Shown here: piece after piece, positions 1 to 9,421 of the stretch
Position numbering within the stretch: position 1 is the first letter of the stretch
Layout: every line of letters begins with the position of its first letter
NCBI RefSeq assembly: GCF_020009625.1
Contig: NZ_JAIHLP010000002.1
Location: 1,116,001 to 1,180,000 of the forward strand
Source: Leifsonia poae
GTDB taxonomy: Bacteria > Actinomycetota > Actinomycetes > Actinomycetales > Microbacteriaceae
DNA: 64,000 nucleotides
Direction: 5' to 3'
Position numbers and translations under genes: made by a program
The notes under the pieces: model-generated
What the model saw: the letters and a program-made list of their open reading frames with translations, nothing else
What the model was told of the DNA's origin: nothing
The model's database searches: none

Positions 1-105
1 ACCCTCGCGGTGCTGCTCGGGTCGGCGATCTCGATCGTGGCCGCCGGGATCAGCGTCAGCGCGCTGGCGCGACGCTACCGTCGGCAGCACCCGCACCCTT
101 CCTAG
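1..105 (+). CDS. C-terminal end of a membrane protein (partial)
   Basis: An open frame enters from the left edge and ends at a TAG codon after 34 visible residues. About 20 residues form a hydrophobic helix rich in Ala, Val, Ile and Ser, followed by a short basic tail (ARRYRRQH), the usual look of a last transmembrane helix with its positive end in the cytoplasm. The start and main domains lie outside the window, so the function cannot be named. It converges on mfd; a small GTGTG/CACAC hairpin lies in the 97-nt gap between them. Confidence 0.6.
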   Translation, partial: TLAVLLGSAISIVAAGISVSALARRYRRQHPHPS

Positions 106-202
106 GAAGAATCGCACAACACCTCGATGGATCGTCCGCCAGGACCGACTCCTCTTCGGTGTGGGTTCACACTTCCGGCGGCGGAGGGAGCGGGAGGCGG
201 TC

Positions 203-3200
203 TCAGGCGGTGGTCTGCTCCTCCGCGGTTTCGGGAACGGGGAAGAGCGCGCCGAGCAGCGAACCGACCCAGGCGATCAGGTCGGCGTCGCTGGGGGCCT
301 CGCCGTTCACCCGCGGCAACGGTACCGTGATCACCTTCGGAGCCGCGTGGTACTTGGCGCCGGGGTACATCCTCTGCAGTCGAACCTGCAGCGAGTCCGG
401 GAGCAGGGCCGGCGCGAGACGCAGATTGGAACCCATCGCGACGACCTCACCGAGACCGGCCCGCTGCGCGGCGAGACGCAGCCGCGAGACGGCGATGAGG
501 TTCTGCACGGCAATGGGCGGTTCGCCGTAGCGGTCGGTGAGTTCGTCGAGCACCAGGCCGATCTGGCCGGCTTTGGCCGCGGGCGAACTCGCCGCGGAGA
601 GCTTCTGGTAAGCCTCCAGACGCAGGCGCTCGCTGTCCACATACTCTTCGGGGATGTGCGCATCCACCGGAAGCTCAAGCCGCAATTCGGTCTGCCCCTC
701 CGCCACCTCGCCGCGGAAGGTACTCACCGCCTCGCCGATCATCCGCAGGTAGAGATCGAACCCGACGCCGGCGATGTGGCCGGACTGTTCGCCGCCCAAC
801 AGGTTGCCCGCGCCCCGGATCTCCAGGTCTTTCAGCGCCACCTGCATCCCGCTGCCGAGGTCGTTGTTGGCAGCGATCGTGGAGAGGCGGTCGTGTGCCG
901 TCTCGCTCAGCGGCTTGTCCTCATCCCAGAGGAAGTACGCGTACGCGCGTTCGCGTCCGCGACCGACCCGGCCCCGCAGCTGGTGCAGCTGGCTGAGGCC
1001 GTATTTGTCGGCGCGGTCGATGATGATCGTGTTCGCGTTGGCGATGTCGAGTCCGGTCTCGATGATGGTGGTCGAGACGAGCACATCGAACTTGCGCTCC
1101 CAGAAGTCGACGACGACCTGTTCGAGCGCCCGCTCCCCCATCTTGCCGTGGGCGACAGCGATGCGCGCCTCCGGAACGAGTTCGGCCAGTTTGGCCGCGG
1201 CACTCGTGATGCTCCCCACCCGGTTGTGCACGAAGAACACCTGCCCTTCGCGCAGCAGCTCACGCCGGATCGCCGCACCGACCTGCTTGTCGGAATACGG
1301 CCCGACGAAGGTGAGGATCGGGTGCCGCTCCTCGGGCGGCGTGGCGAGCGTCGACATCTCCCGGATGCCGGTCACGGCCATCTCCAGCGTGCGCGGGATG
1401 GGGGTGGCGCTCATCGCGAGGATATCCACATTGGTCTTCAGCTTCTTCAGCGAATCCTTGTGCTCGACGCCGAATCGCTGCTCTTCATCGATGATCACGA
1501 GACCGAGGTCTTTGAGCACGATGCCATCGGCGAGGAGCCGGTGCGTGCCGATCACCACGTCCACGGTCCCGTCGGCCATTCCGCGGATCGTCTCCTTGGC
1601 CTCTTTGTCGGACTGGAACCGGCTGAGCGCGCGCAGATGCACCGGGAATCCGGCGAAACGCTCCTGGAAGGTCTCGAAGTGCTGTTTGACGAGCAGCGTG
1701 GTGGGCACGAGCATGACGACCTGTTTGCCGTCTTGCACGGCCTTGAAGGCGGCACGCACGGCGATCTCCGTCTTTCCGAACCCCACGTCTCCCGAGACGA
1801 GGCGGTCCATCGGGATGGGCCGTTCCATATCGGCCTTCACCTCGTCGATGGTCTGCAACTGGTCGGGCGTCTCGGCGAACGGGAACGCTTCCTCCAGTTC
1901 GCGTTGCCAGGGGGTGTCGGGGCCGAACGCGTGGCCTTTGCTGGCCATCCGCGCCGAGTACAGCTTCACGAGCTCCACCGCGATGTCGCGCACAGCCTTG
2001 CGCGCGCGACCTTTCGCCGCCGACCAATCGCTGCCGCCCATCTTGCTGAGCGCCGGGGCCTCTCCCCCGACATACCGGGTGAGGAGGTCGAGCTGGTCGG
2101 TGGGCACGTAGAGCTTGTCGCCCGGGTATCCGCGCTTCGAGGGCGCGTACTCCAGGGCGAGGTATTCGCGTTTCGATTTGACCGCATTGCGTCCGCCGCT
2201 GGAGACCTCGCGCTGGGTGAGCTCCACGAACTTGCCGATGCCGTGGGTCTGATGCACCACGAAGTCGCCCGGTTTCAACGCGAGCGGGTCGACGACATTC
2301 TTCCGTCGGGTGGCGAGCTTCTTCACCTGCCGGGAGTCGTAGCCGACGGTGCGACCGTAGAACTCGCTCTCGCTGAGCAGTGCGAGTCTGGCCTCGCCCA
2401 GTTCGAAGCCGTGCTCCACGGTCGCCTTCAGCAGGTAGGCGACGCCGGGCTCCGGGTCTTCAGGGAACGCCTCCACCAGCCGGGCGGGCAGTTCCGCTTC
2501 GGCGAGGACATCGGCCGCGCGCTCGACGAGACCAGCCCCTTCAGCGACGATCGCCACCCGCCAGCCGTCGCGCAGGCGCGCGCCGACATGCTCGATCGCA
2601 CCGGTGACGTTGCCTTGGAAGCTCGGGACCGCCTCCGCCGCGATGCGGATCTGCAGGTGCTCCTCGAGCTCGCGCTCCTCGGGGAGCACATCGTCGAGCT
2701 GGAAGCCGCTCATCGTCCACCAGGGATGGTCGGGAGCCTTCTGCCCCGGCGCGCTGAACGTGACCGAGTCGCGCAGCTGCTGCAGCGTGAGGAAGTCGCC
2801 GGCCGCGAGATCGATCGGAGCGGCCGCACCGACGGTGGCCGCGCTCCAGGCTGCGGAGAGGAACTCACGGTTCGTCTCGGCGAGGCTCACCGCGCGGCTG
2901 GCGACCCGCTCCGGCGAGAGCACGGCGACCGCCGCACCCTCCGGGAGGTAGTGCGTGACCGGAACGAGCCTGTCGACCAAGGCGGGGGCGAGCGACTCCA
3001 TCCCCTCGACCGGGATGCCCTCGCCGATCTTGGCGAGCATCCCCGACAGGCTCGGGAATTCGTGCTCCATCTCGCGCGCCCGCTGCCGCACCGACTCGCT
3101 GAGCAGCAGTTCGCGGCTCGGCGGCAGCGTGACCGACGGGATGGGCTCGGGCATCGAACGCTGGTCGGCCACCGAGAACGCGCGGATCTGATCGACTTCG

Positions 3201-3823
3201 TCGCCGAAGAAGTCGACACGGTACGGGTGTTCCGCAGTCGGGGGGAACACGTCGAGGATGCCGCCGCGCACGGCGAACTCGCCCCGGCGGGTCACCATGT
3301 CGACCCGCGAGTACGCGAGGTCGACGAGTTGCACGGCGAGACCGGCCAAGTCGAAGCCCCTCGCGCCTGCCACGAGCTCGACGACGGCGTAGTCGGTGAG
3401 GTTGTCGGCCAGTGGCTGCAGGGCCGCGCGCACGGAGGCGACGACGACGATCGGTGTCGTCCGGTCGCCCGCACCCCAATCGGCGAGTCGGCGCAATGCG
3501 AGCAGGCGACGACCGACGATCTCCGCGCTCGGGCTCAATCGCTCGTGCGGCAGCGTCTCCCAGGCGGGGAACTCGATGATCTCCGCCCCCGGCAGAACAG
3601 CGCCGAGCGCCCCCCGGATCGACTCGGACTCCCGCCCGGTGGCCGTGATCAGGAACAGCGCGGGCGAGGCCCCGGCCGCGGCCCGCCGCTGCACGAGCCC
3701 GGCCAGCAGCGGAGCCCGCAACCCGTCGGTCAGAGAGAAGTCGGCGTTTCGCGTCGCGGACGCCAGGGCGTCATCGAACGTGGAGGCGCGTGAAAGCGCT
3801 GCGATCAAGCCCTGCAGTATCAC
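203..3823 (-). CDS. mfd: Transcription-repair coupling factor Mfd
   Basis: Mfd removes RNA polymerase stalled at DNA lesions and recruits UvrA. The protein is 1206 residues, normal for the family. It has an N-terminal UvrB-like region, the RNAP-interaction/D-loop region near residues 490-560, then a RecG-like translocase with Walker A GDVGFGKTE near residue 676 and the DEEQRFG box near 777, and a C-terminal TRCF domain. An upstream ATG at 3844 is in frame, but I prefer the GTG at 3823: TAGACT sits at 3831-3836, exactly 7 nt before it, so the transcript is probably leaderless. The first residues then read VILQGLIAALSR. The neighbouring hydrolase gene lies 78 nt upstream on the same strand. Confidence 0.96.
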   Translation of the reverse strand: MILQGLIAALSRASTFDDALASATRNADFSLTDGLRAPLLAGLVQRRAAAGASPALFLITATGRESESIRGALGAVLPGAEIIEFPAWETLPHERLSPSAEIVGRRLLALRRLADWGAGDRTTPIVVVASVRAALQPLADNLTDYAVVELVAGARGFDLAGLAVQLVDLAYSRVDMVTRRGEFAVRGGILDVFPPTAEHPYRVDFFGDEVDQIRAFSVADQRSMPEPIPSVTLPPSRELLLSESVRQRAREMEHEFPSLSGMLAKIGEGIPVEGMESLAPALVDRLVPVTHYLPEGAAVAVLSPERVASRAVSLAETNREFLSAAWSAATVGAAAPIDLAAGDFLTLQQLRDSVTFSAPGQKAPDHPWWTMSGFQLDDVLPEERELEEHLQIRIAAEAVPSFQGNVTGAIEHVGARLRDGWRVAIVAEGAGLVERAADVLAEAELPARLVEAFPEDPEPGVAYLLKATVEHGFELGEARLALLSESEFYGRTVGYDSRQVKKLATRRKNVVDPLALKPGDFVVHQTHGIGKFVELTQREVSSGGRNAVKSKREYLALEYAPSKRGYPGDKLYVPTDQLDLLTRYVGGEAPALSKMGGSDWSAAKGRARKAVRDIAVELVKLYSARMASKGHAFGPDTPWQRELEEAFPFAETPDQLQTIDEVKADMERPIPMDRLVSGDVGFGKTEIAVRAAFKAVQDGKQVVMLVPTTLLVKQHFETFQERFAGFPVHLRALSRFQSDKEAKETIRGMADGTVDVVIGTHRLLADGIVLKDLGLVIIDEEQRFGVEHKDSLKKLKTNVDILAMSATPIPRTLEMAVTGIREMSTLATPPEERHPILTFVGPYSDKQVGAAIRRELLREGQVFFVHNRVGSITSAAAKLAELVPEARIAVAHGKMGERALEQVVVDFWERKFDVLVSTTIIETGLDIANANTIIIDRADKYGLSQLHQLRGRVGRGRERAYAYFLWDEDKPLSETAHDRLSTIAANNDLGSGMQVALKDLEIRGAGNLLGGEQSGHIAGVGFDLYLRMIGEAVSTFRGEVAEGQTELRLELPVDAHIPEEYVDSERLRLEAYQKLSAASSPAAKAGQIGLVLDELTDRYGEPPIAVQNLIAVSRLRLAAQRAGLGEVVAMGSNLRLAPALLPDSLQVRLQRMYPGAKYHAAPKVITVPLPRVNGEAPSDADLIAWVGSLLGALFPVPETAEEQTTA

Positions 3824-3901
3824 TCGGCCAAGTCTACGGCGCACGGCCGACAGCCTCGCGCCTGCCTGGCGGGGATGGCTCCGGCGGGGGCTCCGGGCCC
3901 G

Positions 3902-4603
3902 CTACGCCCAGCCGTCCAGCGCGTGCATGAAGCCCTGGTGGTCGTCCCGGTGCACGGTGTGACCTGCGCCGGCGACCACGCGCACGGCGAACCCGGCGCC
4001 TCTCAGTCGCTCGGCGAGCCGGGGGCGGACCAACTGCGATCTGCCGGCCAGCACAACGAGAGAGGGCACCTGCATGGTCGCCGGGGCACGCAACGACCCG
4101 GGCGCCACCAGCACCGGAACGACGCCGTGGTCGAAGGCGCGCAGCGTCTCCAGCTCGATCGCAACGTCGACCGGATCCCAGCGGGGGTTGCGTTTCGCGA
4201 TCCGCACGGCCGTCGCGCGGCTCAGCGAACGGAAGAAGGCGGGCGCCAGTTTGGCCTGCCACCAGGGCACCGACGGCCCGAAGGCCGGATCGACGTACAC
4301 GGCCCGGGCGGGGCGAAGCTCTTCGACCGCCAGGCTAACGGCGAGGCCGCCGAGCGAATGCCCGACGATGAGCTCCGGATGCGCAGGGACCGTATCCACG
4401 ACATCTTGCGCCAGCAGTTCGGCCGTATAGGAGTGCGCCCGCGGGCTGCGGCCGTGCCCTCGCAGGTCGACGGCGGTCACGTGGTACCCCAGCTCGGCGA
4501 GCGCCGGACCGACGCGACGCCAGTTCCGGGAGTCGGACATCGCGCCGTGCACCAGCACCGCGCGCCGGTCTCCGGTGCCCCACTCACGGGTGAAGAGTTC
4601 CAT
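3902..4603 (-). CDS. Alpha/beta hydrolase
   Basis: A 233-residue cytoplasmic hydrolase of the alpha/beta fold. The oxyanion-loop region is LVHGAMSDS (about residues 17-25), the nucleophile elbow is GHSLGG with Ser83, and the C-terminal catalytic His is in GAGHTVHRDD near residue 214. The ATG at 4603 begins right at the first beta strand (MELFTREWG); longer in-frame extensions upstream are Arg/Ala-rich and look non-coding. Substrate is unknown; it could be an esterase, lipase or haloperoxidase-type enzyme. It lies upstream of mfd on the same strand, and the two may share a transcript. Confidence 0.85.
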   Translation of the reverse strand: MELFTREWGTGDRRAVLVHGAMSDSRNWRRVGPALAELGYHVTAVDLRGHGRSPRAHSYTAELLAQDVVDTVPAHPELIVGHSLGGLAVSLAVEELRPARAVYVDPAFGPSVPWWQAKLAPAFFRSLSRATAVRIAKRNPRWDPVDVAIELETLRAFDHGVVPVLVAPGSLRAPATMQVPSLVVLAGRSQLVRPRLAERLRGAGFAVRVVAGAGHTVHRDDHQGFMHALDGWA

Positions 4604-4705
4604 TCGGCAACGATACGGCGGCCGGCTGCGTGTTCGGTCGGCTTTCGCCGTGCGTGCTGAGAACGACGCCTGTGCGCTCCCCGAGAAGGTGAGGAGACGG
4701 CAGGA

Positions 4706-4752
4706 TGCGCCGGCGCTGCTTCTGTCGCGCCGGCGCACGCTTCCGCTACGCT
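4706..4752 (+). promoter_or_regulatory. GC-rich perfect inverted repeat followed by a -10-like box
   Basis: A perfect 10-bp inverted repeat (TGCGCCGGCG at 4706-4715 and CGCCGGCGCA at 4728-4737, 12-nt spacer) lies just upstream of TACGCT at 4747-4752, a TANNNT-type -10 box. Transcription would start near 4759 and read the proline-rich membrane protein gene at 4816. The palindrome could be an operator or the terminator of an upstream transcript; the sequence does not decide. Confidence 0.4.
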
Positions 4753-4815
4753 CTGGCTGGGGGTCGGCTTCCGAGGGCTCCACGTGCACACCGCACACGA
4801 GAACGAGGAGCATCG

Positions 4816-5364
4816 ATGGCGAACGTCCCCCCGCCCGAGAACAACCCGCCGCAGCCGCTCTTCGCGCCGCCGCCGCAGTACGGACAGCCCCACTACGGAC
4901 AGCCGCCGCAGTTCGGGGAGTACGGCCAGCAATCGCAGTACGGACAGCCGATCCCGCCCGGCTTCGCGCCGTACCCGCCGGAGGCAACTCCGAAGAAAAC
5001 ACTTGGACTTGTGGCGATGATCATCGCGATCGCTGTGCTGATCCTCGCCGCGCTCGCGTCGATCGTCATCGGCACCGCCGTCGGACCCATTGCCAACCGC
5101 AGCGGCAACAGCTTCTCGTTCAACACGGCCACGCTCACGCCCGAGCAAGCGCGAGCGTTCGGGGCGACCGGCATCCTGATCGTCGCCCAGATCGCGCTCG
5201 GAAGCGTCGCCGGGATCGCCGCGATCGTCCTCGGCATCATCGCCGCGGCCAAGAAGCGCGGCCGATCCTTCGGCGTCGTGGCGATCATCGTCGCCGTGGT
5301 CGCGCCGATCGTCGCGTTCATCGTCTACATCGTCAGCATCGCAGCCACGCTCGCGCCGGCCTAG
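4816..5364 (+). CDS. DUF4190-like membrane protein with Pro/Gln-rich tail
   Basis: A 182-residue membrane protein. Residues 1-60 are a low-complexity cytoplasmic tail with repeated PQYGQP/QYGQP units. This is followed by two hydrophobic blocks: LVAMIIAIAVLILAAL near residue 65, then about 110-175 with two or more helices separated by a basic AAKKRGRS loop. The layout matches small actinobacterial DUF4190/DUF4064-type proteins of unknown role. The ATG at 4816 has GAGGAG at 4805-4810 as a ribosome-binding site; earlier in-frame starts lack one and add an Arg-rich stretch. It converges on pth. Confidence 0.75.
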   Translation: MANVPPPENNPPQPLFAPPPQYGQPHYGQPPQFGEYGQQSQYGQPIPPGFAPYPPEATPKKTLGLVAMIIAIAVLILAALASIVIGTAVGPIANRSGNSFSFNTATLTPEQARAFGATGILIVAQIALGSVAGIAAIVLGIIAAAKKRGRSFGVVAIIVAVVAPIVAFIVYIVSIAATLAPA

Positions 5365-5540
5365 CGCCGAAACCGCGAAGCGGCCCTGACCAGACTTTGC
5401 TCCCAATCCGTTTCACTGTCCCGCTCGGCCTGCGGGAGGGGATTCGTCGCTCGCGACTCTGGATCGTCTCCTCGGGCGACTCGAGTCGTTCCACGCCGGC
5501 GATTCGATCAACGCCCCCGGTCAGTACACCGAGTAACCGG

Positions 5541-6140
5541 TCAGCGGGCGGTGTGGAAGCGCAATTGCGCCGCTGTGAGGCCGTCGCCGGCGATCTGCTC
5601 CACCGCATCCGCCGCATCCGAGACGAGGATGGGCAGGGTCTTGCGCTCGGCGGCCGAGAAACCTTTGAGCACATGGTCGGCCGCAGCCTGCGAACCGGGC
5701 GGGCGGCCGACGCCGACCCGGACCCGGGTGAACTCGCCGCTGCCGACGGCCGCGATCACATCGCGCACCCCGTTGTGACCGCCGTGGCCGCCGCCGAACT
5801 TGAGTTTGAGCGTGTCGAACGGGATGTCGAGCTCGTCCTGCACGACGATCAGCCGCGAGGGGTCGAGCGAGTAGAACCGGAGGAGCTGGGCCACCGGACC
5901 GCCGGATACGTTCATGAACGTGTTCGGCTTGGCCAGGACGAACCGTGGACCGCCGGGCGTCAGACGCCCCTCCGCGACGGTCGAGTTGGTCTTGTGGGTC
6001 TTGAAGGTGAGGCGGCCGCGCGAGGCGAGCTCATCCAGCACCATCTGCCCCACATTGTGACGCGTGGCGGCGTAGTCGGGCCCGGGGTTGCCGAGCCCGA
6101 CTACGAGCCAGGGCCCCTCCGCAGACAGGGAAGAGTCCAT
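5541..6140 (-). CDS. pth: Peptidyl-tRNA hydrolase
   Basis: Cleaves peptidyl-tRNA released from stalled ribosomes. The 199-residue protein shows the family motif GLGNPGPDY near residue 15, the catalytic His28 in TRHNVGQ, the FMNVSGGPV segment, and the conserved Asp in VVQDELDIPF. It starts 7 nt after the rplY stop on the same strand; rplY-pth is a conserved bacterial pair and they are most likely co-transcribed. About 175 nt with short hairpins (for example a 12-bp palindrome at 5477-5488) separate its stop from the convergent upstream gene. Confidence 0.97.
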   Translation of the reverse strand: MDSSLSAEGPWLVVGLGNPGPDYAATRHNVGQMVLDELASRGRLTFKTHKTNSTVAEGRLTPGGPRFVLAKPNTFMNVSGGPVAQLLRFYSLDPSRLIVVQDELDIPFDTLKLKFGGGHGGHNGVRDVIAAVGSGEFTRVRVGVGRPPGSQAAADHVLKGFSAAERKTLPILVSDAADAVEQIAGDGLTAAQLRFHTAR

Positions 6141-6147
6141 CGAGCCG

Positions 6148-6753
6148 TTACTCGGCTGCCTGAGCCTCGGCGGGCGCCTCGGTGGCGGACTCTTCGTCGT
6201 CGGCGCGCGCGGCGGCCGGCACGAGGACGTTGAGGATCAGCAGGTCTTCGTCCTCGGCGAGGGCGGCACCCTTGGGCAGGGTGAAGTCCTTGGCGTGGTA
6301 CTGCTTGCCCTCTTCGGCGCCGGTGACGTCGAGCACGATGTTCTCGGGGATGTGGGTGGCCTCGACCTCAAGGCGGAGCGTGTTGACCTCGAGCACCGCG
6401 ATGGTGCCCGGGTACGGCTCGCCCTGAACGTGAACGGGAACCTCGACGGAGACCTTCTCGCCGGTCTTGATGACGATGAGGTCGAGGTGCTCGATGATCT
6501 GGAGGACCGGGTCCTTCTGCACATCCTTGACCAGGGTCAGCTGAGCTTTGCCGGCGATGTCGAGGTCGAGGACCGCGTTCGCCTTGCGCAGCAGCAGGCC
6601 GACCTGGTGGGCCGGCAGTGTGACATGCACGGGCTCGGTGCCGTGACCGTAGATGACGGCGGGGATCTTGCCGGCCGCGCGGATCTTGCGCGCCGCACCC
6701 TTGCCGAAGCTGTCGCGGACCTCCGCGACGACCTTGTTGGACTCGTCAGCCAT
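6148..6753 (-). CDS. rplY: 50S ribosomal protein L25 / general stress protein Ctc
   Basis: A 201-residue long-form L25 (Ctc type) that binds 5S rRNA. The N-terminal L25 domain covers about residues 1-95, with the KGAARKIRAAGKIPAVIYG segment. A C-terminal TL5-like beta domain follows to about residue 180, then an acidic Ala/Glu-rich tail. The ATG at 6753 is preceded on the minus strand by AGGAGATACAC. The 245-nt gap upstream holds a possible -10 (TAGACT near 6943), which would give a long 5' leader; no other gene is visible there. Confidence 0.96.
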   Translation of the reverse strand: MADESNKVVAEVRDSFGKGAARKIRAAGKIPAVIYGHGTEPVHVTLPAHQVGLLLRKANAVLDLDIAGKAQLTLVKDVQKDPVLQIIEHLDLIVIKTGEKVSVEVPVHVQGEPYPGTIAVLEVNTLRLEVEATHIPENIVLDVTGAEEGKQYHAKDFTLPKGAALAEDEDLLILNVLVPAAARADDEESATEAPAEAQAAE

Positions 6754-6998
6754 GTGTATCTCCTAGCCGGCAGGGCCGGCGCTCAGGCGAGCGGTGCTCG
6801 CAGTGTCTGTTTGTGTGTCGACTCGAACGCATCGTTCTGATGAAAGACGGGTGAGGAAAGACTGCGAAGCCCTGCTCCACTGCGTCGATAACGGATGTCC
6901 CGCGGAGTACCGCGCGCATCCCTCGCCGAAGTTCAAGGAGTAAGTCTACCGGATGCGCGGCGCCGCCCCGGCCAGGGTCGGGGAAGCCCGCGCGACGG

Positions 6999-7493
6999 TC
7001 AGCCGAGAAGTCTGCGGGCGCTCGCGGCGACGGTGGCCGGATCGGCGTCGACCGCGACCCGCACCCCCGGCTCATCCGCGCTGAGCGACTCGAGGGCGGC
7101 GAGCTGGGATTCCAGCAGAGCGGCCGGCATGAAATGGTCTTTGCGTTCCGCCAGGCGCTGCGCCAACAGTTCGCGGTCGCCGTCGAGCTCGACGAACACG
7201 GCCGTCGGCGCCTGGGCGAGGATGGCCGCTCGGTAGGCCCGTTTGAGCGCCGAGCATGCCACGACGAGCCCGGTCGGCCCCGCATCCGCGAGCGCGAGGC
7301 CGACGGCGGCCAGCCAGGGCCGACGATCCTCGTCGTCGAGCGGGATGCCCGCCGCCATCTTCGCCACATTGGCGGCCGGATGCAGCGCATCGCCGTCGAT
7401 GAACGGCGTGCCGAGCTCGGCGGCGAGCAGCGCGCCGACGGTGCTCTTCCCCGATCCGGAGACGCCCATGACGACGATGAGGGGGTGAGGCAT
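6999..7493 (-). CDS. gntK: Gluconokinase
   Basis: Phosphorylates gluconate to 6-phosphogluconate, feeding the oxidative pentose phosphate pathway. The 164-residue protein has the P-loop GVSGSGKST near residue 9, the DGDALHP substrate segment, and CSALKRAYR and ERKDHFMPAALLESQ motifs typical of GntK. I chose ATG 7493 because GGAG lies 8 nt upstream. A TTG at 7529 would add 12 residues and overlap the IclR stop by 8 nt. It follows the IclR regulator gene on the same strand, and gnd, encoding the next enzyme, lies 2.3 kb away. Confidence 0.93.
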   Translation of the reverse strand: MPHPLIVVMGVSGSGKSTVGALLAAELGTPFIDGDALHPAANVAKMAAGIPLDDEDRRPWLAAVGLALADAGPTGLVVACSALKRAYRAAILAQAPTAVFVELDGDRELLAQRLAERKDHFMPAALLESQLAALESLSADEPGVRVAVDADPATVAASARRLLG

Positions 7494-7521
7494 GGGAGGT
7501 ACTCCATTCGCGGGTGCCGGC

Positions 7522-8328
7522 TCAGACAATGATGCGCCCCGTCAGAGCCTCGGTCGCGAGGTTCATCGGATTCGACATCCGGCGTGCGACGGTGTGGAGC
7601 TCCAGGAGCATCCTGTCGAGCACCGCATCCGTCAGCTCGGACAGCAGCACCGAGGCGCCGAGCGCCAGCGGGACCTCCCCGCTGGCCTGCGGCGGGACGA
7701 CGATCGCGAACCCCGCCAGCCCGGGGTACACCCCACCGCGATCGAGACTGTACCCGCGCTCCCTCGTCGCGGCGAGGGCGCTCTGCAGCTCCGCCAGCGT
7801 CGTCGCCGACCGCTCGGTGAACGCCGGGCGGGTGCTGTCGTCACGAAACCGCCGAGCGATCTGTTCCGGAGGGAACTCGGCGAGCAGAGCGGTCCCGACC
7901 GCCGTGATCGACGCCGGATAGCGCGCGCCGATGCCGGCCGCAAGCCGGAACGGCGCCCGGCCGATATGGTTCGCCAGATAGAGAACATGCACGCCGTCCC
8001 CATCGAGTACGGCCAGCTGGCAGCGTTCCTGGCGCAGAACCTCGGAATCCGCGCACGCCCGGTAGAACTCGAGCACGGGATCGAAGGCACGCAGATACGC
8101 CCCTCCCAATTCCAGCACGCGGCGGCCGAGCACATAGCCGGCTTCCGTTCGACGGAGCAGACCCCCCTCCTCGAGGGCCGCGCACACGGTGAGGGTCGAC
8201 GACTTGGCGGCACCCAGCTCGCGGGCGATCTCGCTCAGTGAGAGCGCATCCCCCTGAGCGTCGCCGAGAAGGTCGAGCACGCGCACAGCGCGTGCGACCG
8301 CCGGCGCTTTCCCTGTCGAATCGGCCAT
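7522..8328 (-). CDS. IclR family transcriptional regulator
   Basis: A 268-residue regulator. The N-terminal winged helix-turn-helix covers about residues 10-75 (LSLSEIARELGAAKSSTLT, then ALEEGGLLRR). The C-terminal IclR effector domain, about 80-255, has GARYPASITAVGTALLAEF and ERGYSLDRGGVYPGL segments. ATG 8328 follows GAGGAG at a 4-nt spacing; an ATG at 8349 is further from any such site. It sits between a 2-hydroxyacid dehydrogenase and gluconokinase on the same strand, so it probably controls gluconate or a related sugar acid. The ligand is not visible from sequence. Confidence 0.88.
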   Translation of the reverse strand: MADSTGKAPAVARAVRVLDLLGDAQGDALSLSEIARELGAAKSSTLTVCAALEEGGLLRRTEAGYVLGRRVLELGGAYLRAFDPVLEFYRACADSEVLRQERCQLAVLDGDGVHVLYLANHIGRAPFRLAAGIGARYPASITAVGTALLAEFPPEQIARRFRDDSTRPAFTERSATTLAELQSALAATRERGYSLDRGGVYPGLAGFAIVVPPQASGEVPLALGASVLLSELTDAVLDRMLLELHTVARRMSNPMNLATEALTGRIIV

Positions 8329-8368
8329 CCTGCTCCTCGCTGTCTGCACTTTGTCGCCCGGGGGCTCG

Positions 8369-9421
8369 TCAGTAGAACTCGACGGTGTCGACGCGGTTGC
8401 GCAGGGCGCGACCGTCGAGCAGCCGTGTCGCGTTGTCGGCGAACAATTCGGCGATACGTCGATCCTCGCCGGCGTTCAGCGCGGCGGTGTGCGGGCTGAT
8501 GAGCACATTCGGGTGATCCCAGAGCGGGCTGTCCGCCGGCAACGGCTCGACCGCGGTGACGTCGAGCGCGGCGAATCCGACTCGGCCGTCATCGAGGGCG
8601 CGCAGCAGCGACTCCTCGTCGATGACGCTTCCGCGGCCAACGTTGACCAAGATCGTGCCGGGCCGCAACGCGGAGAAGAACGCTTCATCGAGCAGGTTCG
8701 CGGTCGAGGCCGTGCCCGGCAGCGCGACGACCACCGCATCCACTCGCGCCGCCGCCTCGATGAGGCCATCGGGCCGGACGATCTCGTCGACATCCCCGAC
8801 CGGACGCTCGTGTCGCGAGGTGCCGATCACCTGAGTGCCGAATGCGGCGAGCAGCCGGGCCACCTCGGCCCCGATCCCGCCGAGGCCCAGCACGAGAACA
8901 GTCTGCTCGCCGAGCTGCGCCATCGACCAGCGGCCGCTCCACTCGTGGTCGCGCTGCTGCCTCGTCAGGCGCGGCAGCGTCTTCGCGCCGGCGAGCAGAC
9001 CGAAGAGAGCGAATTCGGCCAGTGGCCCGCCGTGCACGCCGGCGGAGGTGGTGAACAGCACCCGATCGAGCTCCTCCTGCGACAGAGCGGCCGCCCGGAT
9101 GCCACCGCCTCCGCCTGCCGCCATCGTCTGCACCCACCGCAGCCGCGGGTTGGCGCGAACCGTGCGGGCGAGCGCGGCCGGGTCGACATCCGGGATGCCG
9201 TAGAGTGCGTCGGCCGTGTCAAGCATCCTCTCGAACCGGCGCTGCTGCTCCGGCGTGCGACGGAACTCCGGGTCACCGGAGTGGTCGGCCGGATGCCGCA
9301 TGGGCGGGAGCAGACTCGAGTCGCGCACCAGCTCGATGCGTGGTTCCGTGCGCTCGATCAGCGCAGCGAGTTCGTCGCTGAGGGGTGTCGCCACCACGAC
9401 ACGAAGCGGGGTCGTCGTCAC
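8369..9421 (-). CDS. D-isomer 2-hydroxyacid dehydrogenase, NAD(P)-binding
   Basis: A 350-residue oxidoreductase of the D-2-hydroxyacid dehydrogenase / glyoxylate-hydroxypyruvate reductase family. The Rossmann motif GLGGIGAEVARLL lies near residue 160. The catalytic Arg is in NVGRGSVIDE, the Glu in TAVEPLP and the His in ISPHTA near residue 314. The start is GTG at 9421, with AGGAG 4 nt before it. It is co-oriented with the IclR and gluconokinase genes, which suggests reduction of a 2-keto sugar acid; this is an inference from context. Confidence 0.9.
   Translation of the reverse strand: MTTTPLRVVVATPLSDELAALIERTEPRIELVRDSSLLPPMRHPADHSGDPEFRRTPEQQRRFERMLDTADALYGIPDVDPAALARTVRANPRLRWVQTMAAGGGGGIRAAALSQEELDRVLFTTSAGVHGGPLAEFALFGLLAGAKTLPRLTRQQRDHEWSGRWSMAQLGEQTVLVLGLGGIGAEVARLLAAFGTQVIGTSRHERPVGDVDEIVRPDGLIEAAARVDAVVVALPGTASTANLLDEAFFSALRPGTILVNVGRGSVIDEESLLRALDDGRVGFAALDVTAVEPLPADSPLWDHPNVLISPHTAALNAGEDRRIAELFADNATRLLDGRALRNRVDTVEFY

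Noticed and set aside
161..3793. A 1210-codon open frame on the plus strand opposite mfd
   Set aside because: It is the antisense shadow of mfd in GC-rich DNA: composition is His/Arg/Asp-rich with no domain, while the minus strand encodes a complete Mfd.
5365..5540. tRNA-like or small-RNA gene between the DUF4190-like gene and pth
   Set aside because: Several short hairpins and a 12-bp palindrome are present, but no cloverleaf, no conserved RNA core and no promoter of its own were seen.
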